A stretch of 64,000 bases of DNA from Sulfitobacter maritimus (GCF_013346665.1 NZ_JABVBB010000021.1:434001-498000); one strand, 5' to 3'. Positions 47,457 through 56,105 are shown, counted from the first letter of the stretch. Notes: generated by a model not told the origin, from the letters alone. Numbers and translations are program-made.

Positions 47457-48412
47457 GGCCGGCGCAGGGTTTGGATGATTTCAGCGAGGATCGAGACCGC
47501 GATCTCCGCCGGGCTGGCCGCGCCGATATCCAACCCCACCGGACCGTGGATACGGGCAGTCTGCACGGTGTCAAACCCAGCCTCTGCCAACCGCGCGAGG
47601 CGGCTGGCCTGCGTCCGGGTCGAGCCGAGCGCGCCGATATAAAACGCCTCCGACCCAAGCGCCACATGCAGGGCCGGATCGTCGAGTTTCGGGTCATGTG
47701 TCAGCAACACCACAGCAGAGCGCGCATCCAACCCGATCTCGCGCAAGGCGGCATCGGGCCAGTCGTTCATTAGCGTGCAATCAGGGAAACGCGCAGACGA
47801 GCCAAAGGCGTCGCGGGGATCGACCACGACGTGGTCAAAGCCCGCCTCCCGCGCCATGCTGACCAGATGCTGCGCGATATGCACCGCGCCTACGATCACC
47901 AGACGCAATGGCGGGTTGTGGATGGCGATAAAACGTCCGGTTTCTTCATCCACGCCCGAGCGGTCGCGGCGGAACCTGTCGGCATGGCCTACGCGGGTCA
48001 ACTGCCGTGCGCTGCCGTCAAGCGCCACCTCATAGGCGACGGCTTCGCGTGCGGCCCGTGCCGCCACCAGATCGCCCAACAACTCGATGCTCAACCCGTC
48101 TGGCCTCACCGGCTCGGCCAGCACTTTGATCGTCCCGCCACAGGCCAGCCCCACGGCAAAGGCGTCGCCATCGCTGACGCCATATTCCAACAGCCGTGTC
48201 TTACCGTCTTCCAGCGCCTCTAGCGCCTCCACAACCACCGCGCCTTCGACGCAGCCACCGGAGACCGAGCCCATCATCGTCCCGTCCCCCGCCACCACCA
48301 ATTGCGCCCCGGCGCGGCGCGGTGCGGAGCCCCAAGTCTCAACCACAGTGGCCAATGCGACGGGTTGTCCGGTCTTGGCCCATGCGAGTGCCTGTTCGGG
48401 TATGCGGTCCAT
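47453..48412 (-). CDS. XdhC/CoxI family molybdenum cofactor maturation protein
   Basis: 319 residues. The N-terminal domain reads ALATVVETWGSAPRRAGAQ and SGGCVEGAVV, with a conserved Cys; the C-terminal Rossmann-like domain follows (LRLVIVGAVHIAQHLV, VVVDPRDAF, VVLLTHDPKLDDPAL, YIGALGS). XdhC proteins bind and sulfurate the molybdenum cofactor before insertion into xanthine dehydrogenase-family enzymes. Start 48412 has AAGGAAA upstream. It heads the leftward cox transcript and is divergent from bolA. Confidence 0.88.
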   Translation of the reverse strand: MDRIPEQALAWAKTGQPVALATVVETWGSAPRRAGAQLVVAGDGTMMGSVSGGCVEGAVVVEALEALEDGKTRLLEYGVSDGDAFAVGLACGGTIKVLAEPVRPDGLSIELLGDLVAARAAREAVAYEVALDGSARQLTRVGHADRFRRDRSGVDEETGRFIAIHNPPLRLVIVGAVHIAQHLVSMAREAGFDHVVVDPRDAFGSSARFPDCTLMNDWPDAALREIGLDARSAVVLLTHDPKLDDPALHVALGSEAFYIGALGSTRTQASRLARLAEAGFDTVQTARIHGPVGLDIGAASPAEIAVSILAEIIQTLRRP

Positions 48413-48555
48413 ATTGTTTCCTTTCCAGTCGCCCCAGAGTGTCGCGCTTCGCGTCCAAAGGTCAATGCGTGAAACCCCGGCGCCATCGGCTTGCACGCAG
48501 CGCTGTGCGGCACTACATCTAACGCAAGATCATACAACAGCCGGAGCCACTTGAA

Positions 48556-48792
48556 ATGCCGATGCAAGCCAGTGAAATCGAAGACCTGATCCGCGCGTCT
48601 TTCCCGGATGCCAAGATCACCGTCGAGGGCAATGACGGTGTGCATATGGCCGCGATGGTGGTGGACGAAAGCTTTCGCGGCATGAACCGGGTGCAACAAC
48701 AACGCGCTGTCTATGCTGCGCTCAAGGGCAAGATGGACGGCTCGAACGGCGACCTACATGCGCTGGCGCTGACCACGCGCGCGCCGGACTGA
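48556..48792 (+). CDS. BolA-family protein
   Basis: 78 residues with the BolA fold: EIEDLIRASFPDAKITVEG, VVDESFRGMNRVQQQRAVYAAL and a short DLHALALTT tail with a conserved His. BolA proteins bind CGFS glutaredoxins through shared [2Fe-2S] clusters and help transfer or sense iron-sulfur units. The partner glutaredoxin is encoded two genes downstream. The exact subtype (BolA1 or IbaG/BolA2-like) is not resolved. Confidence 0.9.
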   Translation: MPMQASEIEDLIRASFPDAKITVEGNDGVHMAAMVVDESFRGMNRVQQQRAVYAALKGKMDGSNGDLHALALTTRAPD

Positions 48793-48794
48793 CC

Positions 48795-49139
48795 ATGTGG
48801 ATCTGGGGCATAGGCGCGGTTCTGGGCGTTATTGCCGCCGTGGCCTATGCCCAGCACCGTGCGCGAGCTGGGCGTCATGTACCCCTGTCACAGCGCCAGC
48901 CTGCCCGCCCTGAGACGGGCAAAGTGCCGCTGGGGATGGAAGCGCTCGATCTGGATGCCGTGGCGAGCGCCGCGCGGCGCAATGAGAGCCTTGAGCGCGG
49001 GCATACGAACTGGACCCGGAAACGGGGTGGGTTTTTCCTCGGCGGTGCCGAGTTGGACGTCAAACCCTGGGCCGATGATGAAACCTATGCGCGGCGCTAT
49101 CACGCTGCGTTCAAGAAATCAGATAGTAAGGACAAATGA
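48795..49139 (+). CDS. Small membrane-anchored protein between bolA and grxD
   Basis: 114 residues. An N-terminal helix (IWGIGAVLGVIAAVAYA) anchors a basic, soluble domain (SLERGHTNWTRKRGGFFLGGAELDVKPW). No family with known function is recognised. The start follows the bolA stop by two bases, and one base separates its stop from the grxD ATG, so the three genes are one operon. A link to iron-sulfur trafficking is suggested only by context. Confidence 0.75.
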   Translation: MWIWGIGAVLGVIAAVAYAQHRARAGRHVPLSQRQPARPETGKVPLGMEALDLDAVASAARRNESLERGHTNWTRKRGGFFLGGAELDVKPWADDETYARRYHAAFKKSDSKDK

Positions 49140-49140
49140 C

Positions 49141-49503
49141 ATGAGCGATGCTGCAAGTCAGATCAAAGAGCAGATCACTAAGAACGACGTGGTTCTGTTT
49201 ATGAAGGGCACCAAAGAGATGCCGCAGTGCGGGTTCTCCAGCCGCGTGGCCGGGGTGCTGAACTATATGGGCGTTGAGTTTTCAGACGTGAATGTGCTGG
49301 CCGACGAAGGTCTGCGTCAGGGGATCAAGGATTTCTCTGACTGGCCGACCATCCCGCAGCTTTACGTCAAAGGTGAGTTCGTCGGCGGCTGTGACATCAT
49401 CACCGAGATGACGCTGTCGGGCGAGCTGGACACGCTCTTTGCCGAAAACGGCGTGGCCTTTGATAAGGACGCTGCGGATAAGATCCGCGAAGCCAACGGC
49501 TGA
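49141..49503 (+). CDS. grxD: Monothiol glutaredoxin, CGFS type (Grx4/GrxD)
   Basis: 120 residues. The active-site motif CGFS is in MPQCGFSSRV, with WPTIPQLYV and GGCDI forming the glutathione-binding site. It dimerises around a [2Fe-2S] cluster with two glutathiones and forms heterocomplexes with BolA. Start 49141 follows AAGGAC. In alphaproteobacteria this pair controls iron regulators such as IscR or Fra2-like sensors; which one is active here is unknown. Confidence 0.96.
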   Translation: MSDAASQIKEQITKNDVVLFMKGTKEMPQCGFSSRVAGVLNYMGVEFSDVNVLADEGLRQGIKDFSDWPTIPQLYVKGEFVGGCDIITEMTLSGELDTLFAENGVAFDKDAADKIREANG

Positions 49504-49522
49504 AGCGCCGACAGGTTAAACG

Positions 49523-49562
49523 AAAAACACCCCGGACCGGCTTTGCCCTTCGGGGTGTTTTT
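49523..49562 (+). terminator. Rho-independent terminator after grxD
   Basis: AAAAACACCCCG at 49523-49534 pairs with CGGGGTGTTTTT at 49551-49562, ending in five T. It begins 20 bases after the grxD stop. The gap to 49738 holds no gene. Confidence 0.88.
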
Positions 49563-49738
49563 ATATCTGACATCAGCGCCCTTCTGCCCGGCACCGCCGG
49601 GCCACGCCCGACCTCCCCCCGGAGGGCGTGATTGCAACGTAGCACCTTGCAGCAAACTCAGTGCTTGCAGCAATTGATCCGCAAACAGAACCGTCCCGAA
49701 CGCCCCCAGGTCGGGCGCGTCCCGGCGATGCCTTTGTC

Positions 49739-50188
49739 TCAGTCTTCAATCGCGGTAATCATATCCACGCGGCGGCCATGGCGTCCGCCTTCGAACGCGG
49801 TGTCAAGAAACGCATCGACAATCTCAAGCGCGAGACCGCCCCCGATCACCCGCGCGCCCATCGACAGCATATTCGCATCATTATGCGCCCGGATCATCTT
49901 GGCCGAAAACGTATCGGAGCAGACCCCGCAGCGAATGCCTTTGACCTTATTCGCCGCCATCATGATCCCCTGCCCGGTGCCACAGATCAGAATGCCAAGG
50001 TCAAACTCCCCCGCCGCGATGCGCCGTGCGGCAGCTTCGCCGTGTTTGGGGTAATCGGTGCTCTCAGCCGTCTCGGGACCAATGTCCTCAACCGCAAAGC
50101 CACGCTCGGCCACATGACGCGCGATGTCTTGGCGCAGGGCGATATCGGCATGGTCACTGGAGATGATGATGCGGGGCTTGTCGGTCAT
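49739..50188 (-). CDS. rpiB: Ribose-5-phosphate isomerase B (RpiB)
   Basis: 149 residues. RpiB/LacA family motifs: ISSDHADIALR near the N-terminus and the catalytic Cys69 in ILICGTGQGI; NANMLSMGARVIG-type helix follows as HNDANMLSMGARVIG. It interconverts ribulose-5-phosphate and ribose-5-phosphate in the pentose phosphate pathway. Start 50188 (MTDKPRIIIS) has AGGA at good spacing; an ATG at 50197 abuts its site. The same region encodes tkt, another pentose phosphate enzyme, in the opposite direction. Confidence 0.94.
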   Translation of the reverse strand: MTDKPRIIISSDHADIALRQDIARHVAERGFAVEDIGPETAESTDYPKHGEAAARRIAAGEFDLGILICGTGQGIMMAANKVKGIRCGVCSDTFSAKMIRAHNDANMLSMGARVIGGGLALEIVDAFLDTAFEGGRHGRRVDMITAIED

Positions 50189-50302
50189 GGGGAACATCCT
50201 GCTGCTGATGATAAAGGTCACCGCGATGCGGTGCTGATGCCGCCCCAGAGCATATTCACAGGCGCGGCGCAATCCGACGAAAGGACGCGCCGCGCATGTC
50301 GT

Positions 50303-50695
50303 TTAGTCGGCGGTCTTTTCGTCCACCTCATCGGCCAGGGCTTCGGCCCGCGCGGCGAGTTCGGCCAGAGTATCTTTGACCCCCTGCGGCACGACTGGCA
50401 CTTCGATGCGTTCAGGCTCGACCTTCACGTTGCGCAGGGCGGCCAATTCAGCCTCCCGCTCGGCCAGTTCGGCCCGCACTTCGGCAATTTGGTCTTCGAC
50501 GCTGGCGGTTTTGTCGGCCAAGAGCAGACCGGCCATAAGCAACATGCGCGCTTCGGGCATCCGGCCAACCTGATCGCTCAGCACCCGCGCTTCATCGTCG
50601 AGCATTTTGGCGGCGGCGTGCAGGTAGCTCTCTTCGCCCTCCTGACAGGCAACTTCAAAGCCCCGGCCGCCGATGGTGATCCTAACTTCTGGCAT
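50303..50695 (-). CDS. zapA: Cell division protein ZapA
   Basis: 130 residues. The N-terminal globular part (VRITIGGRGFEVACQEGEESYLHAAAKMLD) is the ZapA fold, followed by a long helix with coiled-coil features (DQIAEVRAELAEREAELAALR). ZapA bundles FtsZ at the division ring. Its ATG overlaps the stop of the upstream coiled-coil gene by one base (TGATG), so it is translationally coupled. The C-terminal tail is longer than in E. coli ZapA (about 109 residues). Confidence 0.88.
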   Translation of the reverse strand: MPEVRITIGGRGFEVACQEGEESYLHAAAKMLDDEARVLSDQVGRMPEARMLLMAGLLLADKTASVEDQIAEVRAELAEREAELAALRNVKVEPERIEVPVVPQGVKDTLAELAARAEALADEVDEKTAD

Positions 50696-51231
50696 CAGTG
50701 AGCCTCTTCTGTTTTGCTGGCGGTGGTCTCTTCGCTGCTGGCGTCGGCGGGGCTGTCTTCGGCCTCGGTCTCTTCGACCAAGGGGGCCAAGGCGCTCAAC
50801 ACGGCGTCAATCTCTGCCATCTCAATGGCGCGGGTGGCGCGCAGGCTCTCCAACTCAGCAATTACGGCAGTGTCGATCAGCTTAGGGTCCGCCAGCCCTT
50901 CAGCATTCGCTTCACGCAGCTTTTCGCAAGCTTGCGACAACTGCTCATTGGCCTGCCGCACGCGTTGCAGATCCAGATCAATCTGCCCCATCTGCGCCGC
51001 GCTGGATTCTACCCGATCCCGCAGAGTCGCCAGTTCAACCTCATATCCCTCGCGCAGGGTCTTTATCCGTTCGTTCAACTGAGCATTCGCAAGACGCTCT
51101 TCTTCCAACGCCTGAACGATATCCTCATCCGGCTCGGCGGGCGCCGGTTTGATCCGGTCCACCCCCTTGGCGACCCGGTCCATCGCGGCCGTGATGCGGC
51201 GTTGATACTCGTCAAGTTCGCTCATCAGCAT
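50695..51231 (-). CDS. Coiled-coil protein coupled to zapA
   Basis: 178 residues of mostly charged helix. The core (about 35-105) contains heptad-like stretches such as EEERLANAQLNERIKTLREG and IDLDLQRVRQANEQLSQAC. The C-terminus is acidic and disordered (ETEAEDSPADASSEETTASK). No signal or membrane helix. I do not recognise a named family. Because it is translated just before zapA and is purely coiled coil, a division-ring partner analogous to ZapB is possible. GAGGAG precedes ATG 51231. Confidence 0.8.
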   Translation of the reverse strand: MLMSELDEYQRRITAAMDRVAKGVDRIKPAPAEPDEDIVQALEEERLANAQLNERIKTLREGYEVELATLRDRVESSAAQMGQIDLDLQRVRQANEQLSQACEKLREANAEGLADPKLIDTAVIAELESLRATRAIEMAEIDAVLSALAPLVEETEAEDSPADASSEETTASKTEEAH

Positions 51232-51535
51232 GAAGTCTCCTCACTCGTTCTTATCCTGTCGGTCGTCTGCCGACATCTTGCCACGGGATACCCAGCCACA
51301 AGGCGCAAAGCACCGCGCGGCGAATCGCCCCAAAGGCCGGTTTCTGCGATCCTAGCCAAAGCCGCAAGCAAATGCGCCCCCCCTCTTTTGATTCAGCGGC
51401 TTGGCCGGCACAGTTCAACCGAAGCCTGTGCCGATCCGCGCTGCTCTGCCGAACCATAGCCCGGTTATGCTTGAACTTTGCCCGTTCGCTGGTATGCACA
51501 GGCCAAATCTGCCACAGCCCCAAAGGAATGCCCTC
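51232..51535. other. Divergent intergenic region between zapA operon and tkt
   Basis: About 300 bases with no convincing gene. A possible tkt promoter has -35 TTGAAC at 51471-51476 and -10 TATGCA at 51493-51498 (16-base spacer). The C-rich segment at 51374-51382 and several imperfect repeats have no evident role. Confidence 0.35.
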
Positions 51536-53551
51536 GTGGATCTGCAAGCCCTCGCCCGCGCCAACCCTGATCATTGGTCCAAGGCCACCGCCATCCGCGC
51601 GCTGACCCTTGATGCCGTCGCTGCTGCGAACTCTGGCCACTCCGGCATGCCGATGGGCATGGCCGATGTGGCCACCGTTTTGTTCGAAAAGCACCTGAAG
51701 TTTGACGCGGCCAACCCGCTGTGGCCCGACCGCGACCGGTTTATCCTGTCCGCAGGCCATGGTTCCATGCTGCTCTATGCGCTGCTGCACCTGACAGGCT
51801 ACGCGCAATTCCCCATCGAAGAGTTAAAGAACTTCCGTCAGATGGGCGCACGCACTGCCGGCCACCCGGAAAACTTCCTTGCCGACGCGATCGAGACCAC
51901 CACCGGCCCGCTCGGTCAGGGCATTGCCAACTCGGTCGGCTTTGCGATGGCCGAAGAAATGCTCCGCGCGCAATATGGTGCCAAGGTTGTCGACCACCAC
52001 ACCTATGTCATCGCAGGCGACGGCTGTTTGATGGAAGGTGTCAGCCAAGAGGCGATCACGCTCGCTGGCCGCCATAAGTTGAGCAAGCTGATCGTGATGT
52101 GGGACAACAACAACATCACCATCGACGGTCCTGTCACCCTGTCCGACAACACCGATCAGGTTGCGCGCTTCAAAGCCGCGCAATGGCATGTCATCGAAAT
52201 CGACGGCCACAACCCCGATGAGATCGACGCGGCGCTGACCGAGGCGAAAGCCACCGACCTACCAACGATGATCGCCTGCAAGACCCATATCGCCCTTGGC
52301 CATGCCGCACAGGACACCTCCAAAGGCCACGGCGCGCTGACCGATGCTGACCAAATGGCCGAAGCGAAGAAGGCTTACGGCTGGACAAGCGGCCCCTTCG
52401 AAGTGCCTGCCGATGTGAAATCCGCATGGGAAGAGATCGGCAAACGCGGCGCCGACGCCCGCCGTGAATGGGAAGAGCGCTTTGACAATATGCCGCGCAA
52501 CAAGCGCGAGACCTTCAACCGCGCCTTGGCCTTGGACGCGCCCAAGAAGATGAGCGCAACGGTTAAGGCGTTTAAAAAGCAAATCTCCGAAACCGCCCCC
52601 AAGATGGCCACCCGCGCGGCGAGTGAGAAAGCGCTCGAAGTGTTGAACCCGATCCTGCCCGAAACAGTCGGCGGCTCGGCGGATCTCACTGGCTCGAACA
52701 ACACCAAGACCTCTGATCTGGGTGTCTTTGACGTCGACAACCGTGGCGGGCGCTATGTCTATTGGGGCATCCGCGAGCATGGCATGGCTGCGGCAATGAA
52801 CGGCATGGCGCTGCACGGCGGCCTGCGTCCCTATGGCGGCACCTTCATGTGTTTCACCGATTACGCACGCCCCGCGATGCGTCTGGCAGCGCTGATGCAG
52901 ATCCCCACGGCCTTTGTCATGACCCATGACAGCATCGGCCTTGGCGAAGACGGCCCGACCCACCAGCCGATCGAGCATCTGGCGATCAGCCGCGCCACAC
53001 CCAACACTTACGTCTTCCGCCCCGCCGATGCGGTGGAAACGGCAGAGGCTTGGGAGATTGCCTTCACCTCGAAGACTACACCCTCGGTTCTGTCGCTGAC
53101 CCGTCAGGGGCTGCCGACTGTGCGTCTGGAGCATAAGAACAACAACCTCACCGAAAAAGGCGCCTATGTGCTGGCCGATGCTGAGGGCAAACGTCAGGTG
53201 ATCCTGATCGCCACCGGCTCGGAAGTGCATGTCGCACTGGCTGCGCGCGACCTGCTGCAGGCCGAAGGCATCGGCACCCGCGTCGTCTCCATGCCTTGCA
53301 TGGAACTCTTCGCAGCGCAAGACGAAGCCTACCGCAAACGCGTCCTGCCCGGTGGTGCTGTGCGTGTCGGGATCGAAGCTGGCGCACGTCAGGGCTGGGA
53401 CCAGTGGCTCTTTGGTGAGCGCGGCAAATACGGCAAGGCGGATTTCGTCGGCATGGACCGTTTCGGCGCCTCCGCTCCGGCAGAGGAACTGTTCGAGCGG
53501 TTCGGCTTTACCGCCGAGAATGTCGCGGAAAAGGCCAAAGCCCTGCTCTGA
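51536..53551 (+). CDS. tkt: Transketolase, GTG start
   Basis: 671 residues from GTG 51536, which has AAAGGA upstream and gives the family-typical start ([22 protein letters not shown]). Thiamine diphosphate motifs include [23 protein letters not shown] and [13 protein letters not shown]. It transfers two-carbon ketol groups in the pentose phosphate pathway. rpiB and gap lie nearby, so this is a sugar-phosphate neighbourhood. A terminator follows the stop. A longer 5' open frame exists but has no conserved residues. Confidence 0.95.
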   Translation: MDLQALARANPDHWSKATAIRALTLDAVAAANSGHSGMPMGMADVATVLFEKHLKFDAANPLWPDRDRFILSAGHGSMLLYALLHLTGYAQFPIEELKNFRQMGARTAGHPENFLADAIETTTGPLGQGIANSVGFAMAEEMLRAQYGAKVVDHHTYVIAGDGCLMEGVSQEAITLAGRHKLSKLIVMWDNNNITIDGPVTLSDNTDQVARFKAAQWHVIEIDGHNPDEIDAALTEAKATDLPTMIACKTHIALGHAAQDTSKGHGALTDADQMAEAKKAYGWTSGPFEVPADVKSAWEEIGKRGADARREWEERFDNMPRNKRETFNRALALDAPKKMSATVKAFKKQISETAPKMATRAASEKALEVLNPILPETVGGSADLTGSNNTKTSDLGVFDVDNRGGRYVYWGIREHGMAAAMNGMALHGGLRPYGGTFMCFTDYARPAMRLAALMQIPTAFVMTHDSIGLGEDGPTHQPIEHLAISRATPNTYVFRPADAVETAEAWEIAFTSKTTPSVLSLTRQGLPTVRLEHKNNNLTEKGAYVLADAEGKRQVILIATGSEVHVALAARDLLQAEGIGTRVVSMPCMELFAAQDEAYRKRVLPGGAVRVGIEAGARQGWDQWLFGERGKYGKADFVGMDRFGASAPAEELFERFGFTAENVAEKAKALL

Positions 53552-53572
53552 TCGCCATATCCCGAAAAACCA

Positions 53573-53605
53573 AAAGCCCGCCCGGTCCAGCCGCGCGGGC
53601 TTTTT
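53573..53605 (+). terminator. Rho-independent terminator after tkt
   Basis: AAAGCCCGC at 53573-53581 pairs with GCGGGCTTT at 53595-53603 and runs into T (TTTTTC). It begins 22 bases after the tkt stop. Confidence 0.85.
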
Positions 53606-53675
53606 CTATGACGCTAACACCAACCGCAGATTACCTTACGTAAAGCCCCTCAACCCCAGATTGTCACCTTGAGCC

Positions 53676-53681
53676 TATAAT
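53676..53681 (+). promoter_or_regulatory. Consensus -10 box before the 56-residue gene
   Basis: A perfect TATAAT lies 45 bases upstream of ATG 53726. No convincing -35 box is seen at 16-18 bases, so the promoter may need an activator. The half-site ACGCTAACA (53611-53619), like those before gap, is 57 bases further upstream. Confidence 0.4.
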
Positions 53682-53725
53682 GCTTTCATAGACGGAACGG
53701 CGCCCCTCTTCGCATAGGACACTTC

Positions 53726-53896
53726 ATGGCCCTTGCCTACATTCTCAGCGGCATCACCACCGGCAGCCTTGCGGCTGCGATCTGGCTTGGCTCCGGAGGC
53801 AGCATTCTCGGCGCTTTCGGCAGCTATACGCTCATAGGAACACTTGCCGGACTGCTGGTAGCAATTCACAGCCTAACGTCACATTCGCGACGATAG
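53726..53896 (+). CDS. Small hydrophobic membrane protein (56 aa)
   Basis: Predicted from the sequence: two hydrophobic segments (about 2-20, ALAYILSGITTGSLAAAIW; about 34-51, YTLIGTLAGLLVAIHSLT) separated by a glycine- and serine-rich turn, with a basic C-terminus (SHSRR). AGGAC lies before ATG 53726 and a perfect TATAAT is 45 bases upstream. Codon use is GC-rich at third positions in most codons. Convergent with the DUF808 gene, with 10 bases between stops. The small size means it may go unannotated; no family is recognised. Confidence 0.55.
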   Translation: MALAYILSGITTGSLAAAIWLGSGGSILGAFGSYTLIGTLAGLLVAIHSLTSHSRR

Positions 53897-53906
53897 ATAA
53901 CACCCC

Positions 53907-54881
53907 TCAAAGCGCTGCCTTGTGAAAGACCTTGCGCCAAATCGGCGTGACGATCTTCTCACCCACAGGGATCAAAAGCAGCCCAAGCGCGAGCCCGAAG
54001 ATACCATCAATCGCAGCGGTCGTCGTCCACTCTACCGCGCCCATCAAACGCTCCGGCGCCGCATGACCGACCGCAACCGCAATATGGTGAATCCATTCGT
54101 AAGGCGCAGCGAAACCCATTTGCTCCATCCCATGGATAATGATCGAGCCGCCGACCCAAAGCATTGCCGCCGTGCCAATCACCATCAGCAATTTCAAGAA
54201 TCCAGGCATGCCCCGCACCAAGGCCCGCCCGATTGAACGCGTGGCCGCAAACCGCCCGCGCTCCGCCATGAGCAACCCCAAGTCATCCATCTTTACGATC
54301 AAGGCGACAGCGCCATAGACCGCAACGGTGATCATCACCGCCACCATCGCCAGCGTCGCCGCCTCCATCCAAAACGAACTTTCAGGGATCGCCGCCAAGG
54401 CAATGGTCATGATCTCGGCGGAAAGAATGAAGTCGGTCTTGATCGCGCCCGCGGCTTTCTGCTCTTCCAAGAGCGCCGGGTTTTCGGGGACTTTCTTTTT
54501 GTCGGGGTAGTCCGCATGCCCTTCCGCCAGCCCGAGGGCATGGGCCACCTTCTCGGCCCCTTCGAAACATAGGTACGCCCCGCCCAGCATCAGCAAAGGG
54601 GCAATGGCCCAGGGCGCGAAGTTCGATAGGATCAGCCCGGCGGGCAAAAGAAAGACAAGCTTGTTCTTCAGGGAGCCTTTGGTGATTTTCCAGATCACTG
54701 GCAGTTCACGTTCAGCGCTGAACCCCTGCACGTATTTCGGCGACACCGCCGCGTCATCAATCACCGCGCCCGCCGCTTTTGACCCAGCTTTCGCAGCCTG
54801 CCCAATCACGTCATCCACACTGGCCGCCGCAACCTTAGCAATCGCTGCAACGTCATCTACAAGTGCCAGTAATCCGCTCAT
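53907..54881 (-). CDS. DUF808 family membrane protein (YedI-like)
   Basis: 324 residues. The N-terminus (SGLLALVDDVAAIAKVAAASVDDV) is the DUF808 signature. Five or more membrane helices follow, including FLLPAGLILSNFAPWAIAPLLMLGGAYL, read as two adjacent helices, and TLAMVAVMITVAVYGAVALIV. YedI-type proteins have no established function. GAAGGGG precedes ATG 54881. It is monocistronic and divergent from gap across about 210 bases that contain two operator-like sites. Confidence 0.9.
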   Translation of the reverse strand: MSGLLALVDDVAAIAKVAAASVDDVIGQAAKAGSKAAGAVIDDAAVSPKYVQGFSAERELPVIWKITKGSLKNKLVFLLPAGLILSNFAPWAIAPLLMLGGAYLCFEGAEKVAHALGLAEGHADYPDKKKVPENPALLEEQKAAGAIKTDFILSAEIMTIALAAIPESSFWMEAATLAMVAVMITVAVYGAVALIVKMDDLGLLMAERGRFAATRSIGRALVRGMPGFLKLLMVIGTAAMLWVGGSIIIHGMEQMGFAAPYEWIHHIAVAVGHAAPERLMGAVEWTTTAAIDGIFGLALGLLLIPVGEKIVTPIWRKVFHKAAL

Positions 54882-54954
54882 TCTACGCCCCTTCGTTCCA
54901 TTCTGTCCGAAGTAGCATGTGCCTCACATCTGACAAGTCCTGCCCACACCAAAC

Positions 54955-54968
54955 CGCTACCGCTAACA
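54955..54968. promoter_or_regulatory. LacI-type operator-like site 1 upstream of gap
   Basis: CGCTACCGCTAACA matches TGTTANCGNTAACA at 10 of the 12 defined positions. I recall that pattern for the central-carbon regulator CceR of Rhodobacterales. Its centre is exactly 19 bases from that of site 2. Confidence 0.5.
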
Positions 54969-54973
54969 CAAAG

Positions 54974-54987
54974 GTTTAACGCTAACA
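54974..54987. promoter_or_regulatory. LacI-type operator-like site 2 upstream of gap
   Basis: GTTTAACGCTAACA matches the same pattern at 10 of 12 defined positions, with a perfect right half. The gap start codon is about 108 bases downstream. The pair may bind two dimers on the same face or mediate cooperative binding. Confidence 0.5.
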
Positions 54988-55095
54988 TATCGAAATCAGA
55001 CGGTTTTCCCTCTTTCCCCTTCCCACGTCCGACAGATATAGAGCCCGCGACCCCCGACATACGGCCCGACATCGGCCCGAGACAAGGATTGCACC

Positions 55096-56097
55096 ATGAC
55101 CATCAAAGTTGGCATCAACGGATTTGGCCGGATCGGCCGCTGCACACTCAGCCATATCGCAGCGTCAGGCCGCGATGATATCGAGGTGATCAAGGTCAAC
55201 GCCACCGGCCCGCTCAGCACCGCCGCCCATCTGCTGAAATATGATTCCGTCCACGGGCGTTTTCCCGGCGAAGTGAATGTGGACGACGGCTATATGAACC
55301 TCGGCCAGAACGACATTGAAATGATGTCCACCTACAACCTTGAAGAGCTGGATTGGTCCGGTTGCGACGTGGTGCTGGAATGTACCGGCAAGTTCAACGA
55401 CGGTAACAAAGCCAACGTGCATCTGGAAAATGGCGCCAAGCGGGTCCTGCTGTCTGCCCCCGGCAAGAACGTCGACAAAACCATCGTTTTCGGCGTGAAC
55501 GACGATCAACTCGTCGCGTCTGACCGGATGATTTCCAACGGCTCTTGCACGACAAACTGCCTCGCCCCGCTGGCCAAAGTGATGCATGACGCCGTGGGCA
55601 TCGAAAGCGGCCTGATGACCACTATCCACAGCTACACAGGCGACCAGCCAACGCTGGACCGCCGCCACAACGACCTCTACCGCGCCCGCGCCGCCGCCAT
55701 GGCGCTGATCCCCACCTCCACAGGGGCAGCCAAAGCGCTTGGCGAAGTGCTTCCCGCGCTCAAAGGCCGGCTCGACGGCACCGCCATCCGCGTCCCCACC
55801 CCCAACGTCAGCGCGGTCGACCTCACCTTCCAAGCCAGCCGCGATGTCACGGTTGAAGAGATCAACGCCGCCGCCCGCGCTGCCGCAGACGGGCCAATGA
55901 AGCGCGTGCTGGCCTATGATCCTGAGCAAAAGGTCTCGATCGATTTCAACCACACCGAACACAGCTGCATCTTCGCCCCCGATCAGACCATTGTCGTCGC
56001 AGGCCGGACGGTGCGCGTGCTGGGTTGGTATGACAACGAATGGGCCTTCTCTGTGCGCATGGCCGATGTTGCGGTAGCCATGGGCAATCTGGGCTAA
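55096..56097 (+). CDS. gap: Type I glyceraldehyde-3-phosphate dehydrogenase, possibly NADP-preferring (GapB-like)
   Basis: 333 residues. Catalytic Cys151 is in NGSCTTNCLAP, and the Rossmann start is INGFGRIGR. At the residue that gives NAD specificity in classic GAPDH (Asp in VNDL), this protein has VNATG (35-38), similar to Bacillus GapB (INAS), a gluconeogenic NADP-using enzyme. GKFNDGNKANVH also recalls GapB. AAGGA precedes ATG 55096. Two operator-like sites lie upstream. Both directions of the reaction are possible; cofactor choice is inferred. Confidence 0.9.
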   Translation: MTIKVGINGFGRIGRCTLSHIAASGRDDIEVIKVNATGPLSTAAHLLKYDSVHGRFPGEVNVDDGYMNLGQNDIEMMSTYNLEELDWSGCDVVLECTGKFNDGNKANVHLENGAKRVLLSAPGKNVDKTIVFGVNDDQLVASDRMISNGSCTTNCLAPLAKVMHDAVGIESGLMTTIHSYTGDQPTLDRRHNDLYRARAAAMALIPTSTGAAKALGEVLPALKGRLDGTAIRVPTPNVSAVDLTFQASRDVTVEEINAAARAAADGPMKRVLAYDPEQKVSIDFNHTEHSCIFAPDQTIVVAGRTVRVLGWYDNEWAFSVRMADVAVAMGNLG

Positions 56098-56105
56098 GCC
56101 TTGCA

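Noticed and set aside
53694-53714. Second EcfG-like promoter (GGAAC) before the 56-residue gene
   Set aside because: No CGTT or GTT at 16-17 bases; the nearby TATAAT is a better candidate.
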